From NCBI RefSeq assembly GCF_003597395.2, contig NC_133770.1, positions 19,326,117-19,390,116 of the forward strand: DNA of 64,000 nt. The letters run 5' to 3'. The translations under genes and the position numbers were made by a program. This stretch comes from Chelonoidis abingdonii (taxonomy: Eukaryota > Chordata > Testudines > Testudinidae). Shown piece after piece: positions 60,955-64,000 of this stretch (position 1 is its first letter; the number at the start of each line of letters is the position of its first letter). Below the pieces are notes generated by a model. It was not told the DNA's origin and made no database searches. It saw nothing but the letters and a program-made list of their open reading frames with translations.

Positions 60955-61790
60955 GTGGGTGGATAGCTGAAGCCCAGAAGCATGAGCTTTTAGAAAGACA
61001 TATACTGGAAGCGACCTCCAGGGCTGCTGAGCTCTGTCGTCTTAAGCAACCCTGTCATACAATCACATTCATAAATTTGACTGACTCTCTTGAAACTAAT
61101 TAAATTGTTTGCTCTCACAACTCCTTTTGGGAGGTTGTTCTATATCATCACTCCTCTAATGGTTAGAAACCTTTTAATTTCCAGCCTGAATTTGTTCATG
61201 GCCATTTTGTATTTGTTCTTGTGTCAACATTGTCCGTTAGCTTAAATAGCTCTCCACCCTTCCTGGTGCTTACCCCCACCCCCAATGTATTTATGGAGAA
61301 CATATATATTTCCCCTGATCATCCTAGTAGCTCTTCTCTGCACCTGTTTCAATTTGAATTAATCTTCCTTGAACATGGGTGATCAGAGTTGTGCCTAGTA
61401 TTCCAAATGAGGTCTTGCCACTGCCTTATACAATGGCATTAATACTTCTGTCTCTTCAAGGAATGCCTCACCAGGGACATCCTAGGGTCACATTTGTCTT
61501 TTTCACAGCTGCATCATGTTGGTGGCTCATTGTCATCCTGTGATTGACCCACGAACCCAAGTCTCTCTCCAACTCTGTCAATTCCAACTGATGAGCTCCC
61601 AACTTGTAGCCACAATTTTTTTTTATTATTAGACCCCAAGCGCTCGACCTTGCACTTTGTATATTGAATTTCAACTCATTTCTGTTACTCCAGTCTTCAA
61701 GGTCATCTAGATCTTTCTGTGTAATATTCTGATCTTCCTCTGTATTGACAATGCCTCCCGCCTTTCGATCATCAGCTAATTCTGCCTTCA
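60955..61790 (-). mobile_element. CR1 LINE, reverse-transcriptase C-terminus and 3' part, minus strand
   Basis: The minus-strand frame at 61674-61468 contains LGAHQLELTELERDLGSWV and HDAAVKKTNVTLGC, the classic CR1 ORF2 segment after the RT. Later pieces (RRATRMIRGN near 61330; NKFRLEIKRFLTI near 61180) follow in shifted frames and in the right order. Many stops and frameshifts show an old dead copy. Confidence 0.9.
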
Positions 61791-62549
61791 GAGCAGTGTT
61801 TGAATGGTGTGCAGTAAATAAGGTCTAGGGCCACACATTGAACGAGGATAAAACAAAATATTGAATAGCTGCTCATTAAGTGAGTAGCATCTGTCCTGTG
61901 CACTGAATGAGGCAGGGGTCCTGTGGAAAAAATAGTGTGTGATCATGCACTTAAAGATTATTATAATGCATACACTCAAGGAGTGTGAATTAAGCTTGCC
62001 CAGGCAACTGTTCCTAACTTTTGAGTACTTGACATTGCAACTTTAACATTATTTATAAGGTTTTTTTTGTGGTTAATATTCAACAAGGGTGAAATTTTTC
62101 ATAAGCATTCACACTCTTCTGCCATTAACATCAATGGGTGTTTTACCATTGACTTCAGTGGAAGCAGAGTTAGGCCAGTGTTGAGTGCATTTAAGATCCC
62201 ACATGATGACTGTAATACTGCTGAACCATAAGTGCTCTGAGAAATACACTGATAGAAACTACCATAGCTTATTTCAATGTGTGAAGTCAGCAAAGGACTT
62301 GTTACTCCTAAGGGCTGTCTGATTTCTCTGTTAAAAAGCAACCTCATATGCAATATGCTAAAATTAGTTGTTGGCAGTGTTTACTGTTATTTGCTAGTGC
62401 TTAACACGAGTGTACACAATTTCTCATATTAACCTTGAATACCGAATTTCAATAACCTGACTCTGATTTTTAGCCTCATTGAAGTATTTTGTTTGGTATG
62501 CATAGGTTTAAAGGACCTAGGGTACAATTTTATTATATTATACTAGCAC
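61791..62549. other. No gene; fold-back fragment at 62100-62190
   Basis: Bases 62100-62190 hold catcaatgggtgttttaccattgacttcagtgg-type symmetry, of the fold-back class. Nothing else recognised. Confidence 0.45.
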
Positions 62550-62815
62550 TGCAAACCCCAAACTAGACCATAGCCCCATTGTGCTAAATATTGTACCTAC
62601 ACGACTCTGAACAGTTTACAATCTAAAGAAACACAAAATGGAAGAAAGGAAGGACAGTAATTCTTATTCCTATTTTACTCTTGGGGAGCTCAGGTAAAGA
62701 AAGATTAAGTGACTTGCCCAAAGTCATACTGGAAGCCTGAAGTAGAGCCAGTGACTGAACACAGATCTCCTGAGTCCTGTGCCTGTGCTTTAACTTCAAG
62801 ACCCCTGTTCCTCAC
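62550..62815 (-). repeat. Near full-length MIR-type SINE
   Basis: Starts with tagccccattgtgctaaata, then gtttacaatctaaagaa, then the MIR core complement agattaagtgacttgcccaa and cagatctcctgagtcctgtg. At about 265 bp, it is the most complete MIR-type copy in the window. Confidence 0.75.
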
Positions 62816-63254
62816 TTTTCTTTTAAGAACATAATATTCAAAGTTGATGTATATGCTAAGCTATCTCTGTATTCTATTACAGTTTTCCCCCCAAATCTTT
62901 CAGTATGCAATATACTTGAGAATATTAGGATAGTGACAAATGGTTGCCTCCCTCTACCAACAAGACATAAACGTTTTATTAAAGCTAATGTTAAAAAAGT
63001 ATGTTATACATAGGTTGAGAAAAGAGTGTCTGTATATCTGGGTATAGTGCTTAGATTATCCACAAATACAGAGTTTGTTTTTAAAAGTCGTATGATACAT
63101 AGAGTACATAATCAGCAATAACCCAAATGTAAGTGAATACATTTAAGAATACAGTTTAGATATTAGCATCCAAGTATTCGGGTACATCACTAATGAGAAG
63201 TTGTACAGAGATTTGGTTGTGGAAAGCAAAATATATCAATGAGTGGAGATTGCC
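62816..63254. other. No gene recognised
   Basis: AT-rich. Nothing recognised. Confidence 0.5.
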
Positions 63255-64000
63255 CTTTCGTAATTGAGAATTAGGGTCGGTTGTCCATTTAGGAAATACA
63301 ATCTCTCAGGGAAGTCTTTCAGTTACTTTTCTTACTGCACTTCTCATCGACACTCCAGCTCATCCCTCCTGGTATTGTTGATGTCCGGTGATGTGTTCTA
63401 TGTAGATGTCCCTCGGTCATCTGATGGCATCCAACACCATGAGTTGGCACATCAGCCGAGTGTAGCATCGACCGATTTTGCATTCTCACAACACTCACTC
63501 ATTATTGGGGTCCGACGATCAGTGCGTCTGTCTGAACCTGGTAACCCCTAACTCTCCAGGTGTCAACCAGAGGGGCTTATTTCTCCACCTTTCGAGTTCA
63601 GGCATGTGGAAGGCCGGGGTCCTGTTCTCGAAGAGCACTGTGATGACCACCATGATGATCTTCTTCCAGTACACATTGGTGATGACGATGTCCGGTCACA
63701 GTTGGCTGTCAGTTCCAGGGATGGTGGAGTTCACAGCAACCTTCCCTATGGGTGATGGGATGGCTCCGATCAGGCGATCTTGGATGGCATTGTGTTGCAG
63801 CTGCCAGACTCTAGAATGGGGCTTGCAGCTACTACACAGGATGCAGGGTAGTGTCTCATTGGCATAGCCGCACTTCGTACATCGCTTGTCCCAATTCCCA
63901 TGGTGAATCGCTCCATTCAGCGGAATGCATTTGAGCCAGGCCCTGTGGGTGAACCTCCACTTGGCAAATCGGGTGAAGCTGCCCCCAAGGAGGAAGTGGT
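63255..64000 (-). mobile_element. R2/NeSL-type LINE, C-terminal zinc knuckle and endonuclease region, cut by window end
   Basis: The minus strand from 64000 reads AKWRFTHRAWLKCIPLNG, then a CTKCGY...ETLPCILC knuckle (one expected His is Cys), then HNAIQDRLIGAIP, then stop-PDIVIT...KKIIMVVITVLFENRTPAF. The PD...K spacing fits the restriction-like endonuclease of R2-group LINEs, although the Asp of the expected VDVT is replaced (VVIT). The end, DIYIEHITGHQQYQEG, lies at about 63420-63370, followed by 3' UTR. At least three stops are present. It belongs to a different family from the element at 49100-54030. Confidence 0.82.

Overview
The window looks like non-coding DNA from a turtle (Testudines). 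Abundant CR1 LINE 3' ends, amniote MIR-type SINEs, small hAT MITEs, a Penelope-like element and a PIF/Harbinger-type family opening with ggcctggtctacactac are the mix I know from chelonian genomes. This is recognition of repeat families, not a database match. I found no host protein-coding gene, rRNA gene or functional tRNA gene. The longest open frames (about 180-225 codons) lie inside repeats or show no family resemblance. The window reads as intergenic or deep intronic sequence built from layers of mobile-element insertions.

Layout. 1-387: 3' end of a Harbinger-type element. 1075-1250: CR1 tail. 4192-6500: two abutting minus-strand Harbinger copies. 7141-8265: decayed CR1. 8795-9115: 5S-derived head followed by another repeat. 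10009-10332 and 12252-12436: two hAT MITEs with perfect 8-bp target duplications, the second nested in an older repeat. 13017-20080: a Harbinger insertion carrying an LTR-like insert, present as a clean copy and as an error-laden copy. 21387-21693: third hAT MITE. 23942-24220: palindromic Penelope-derived unit with hammerhead-ribozyme-like cores and a 14-bp target duplication. 30505-30860: broken Ty3/gypsy integrase. 31655-31965: fourth hAT MITE. 38417-40140: 5'-truncated Penelope-like element on the minus strand. 43260-43440: CR1 tail. 45703-46595: Harbinger 5' end fused to a GC-rich repeat. 47728-48452: solo LTR with a 5-bp target duplication. 49100-54030: an R2/R4-type LINE as an inverted 3' end plus two 2411-bp tandem copies, ending at a 25-N gap. 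54056-54193: tRNA-derived SINE. 54927-55183: fifth hAT MITE. 55660-62815: MIRs, a second Penelope palindrome and a CR1. 63255-64000: C-terminal region of a second R2-type LINE.

Two themes stand out. First, elements nest in one another in datable order: hAT in an amniote repeat, LTR in repeat, Penelope palindrome in a fold-back repeat, fold-back repeat in MIR, LTR in Harbinger. Second, several structures look like assembly products rather than biology. The segment 13651-17296 is an insertion-rich copy of the sequence on either side of it, and the second 2411-bp LINE copy stops exactly at the N gap. These should be settled before any evolutionary reading of those loci.
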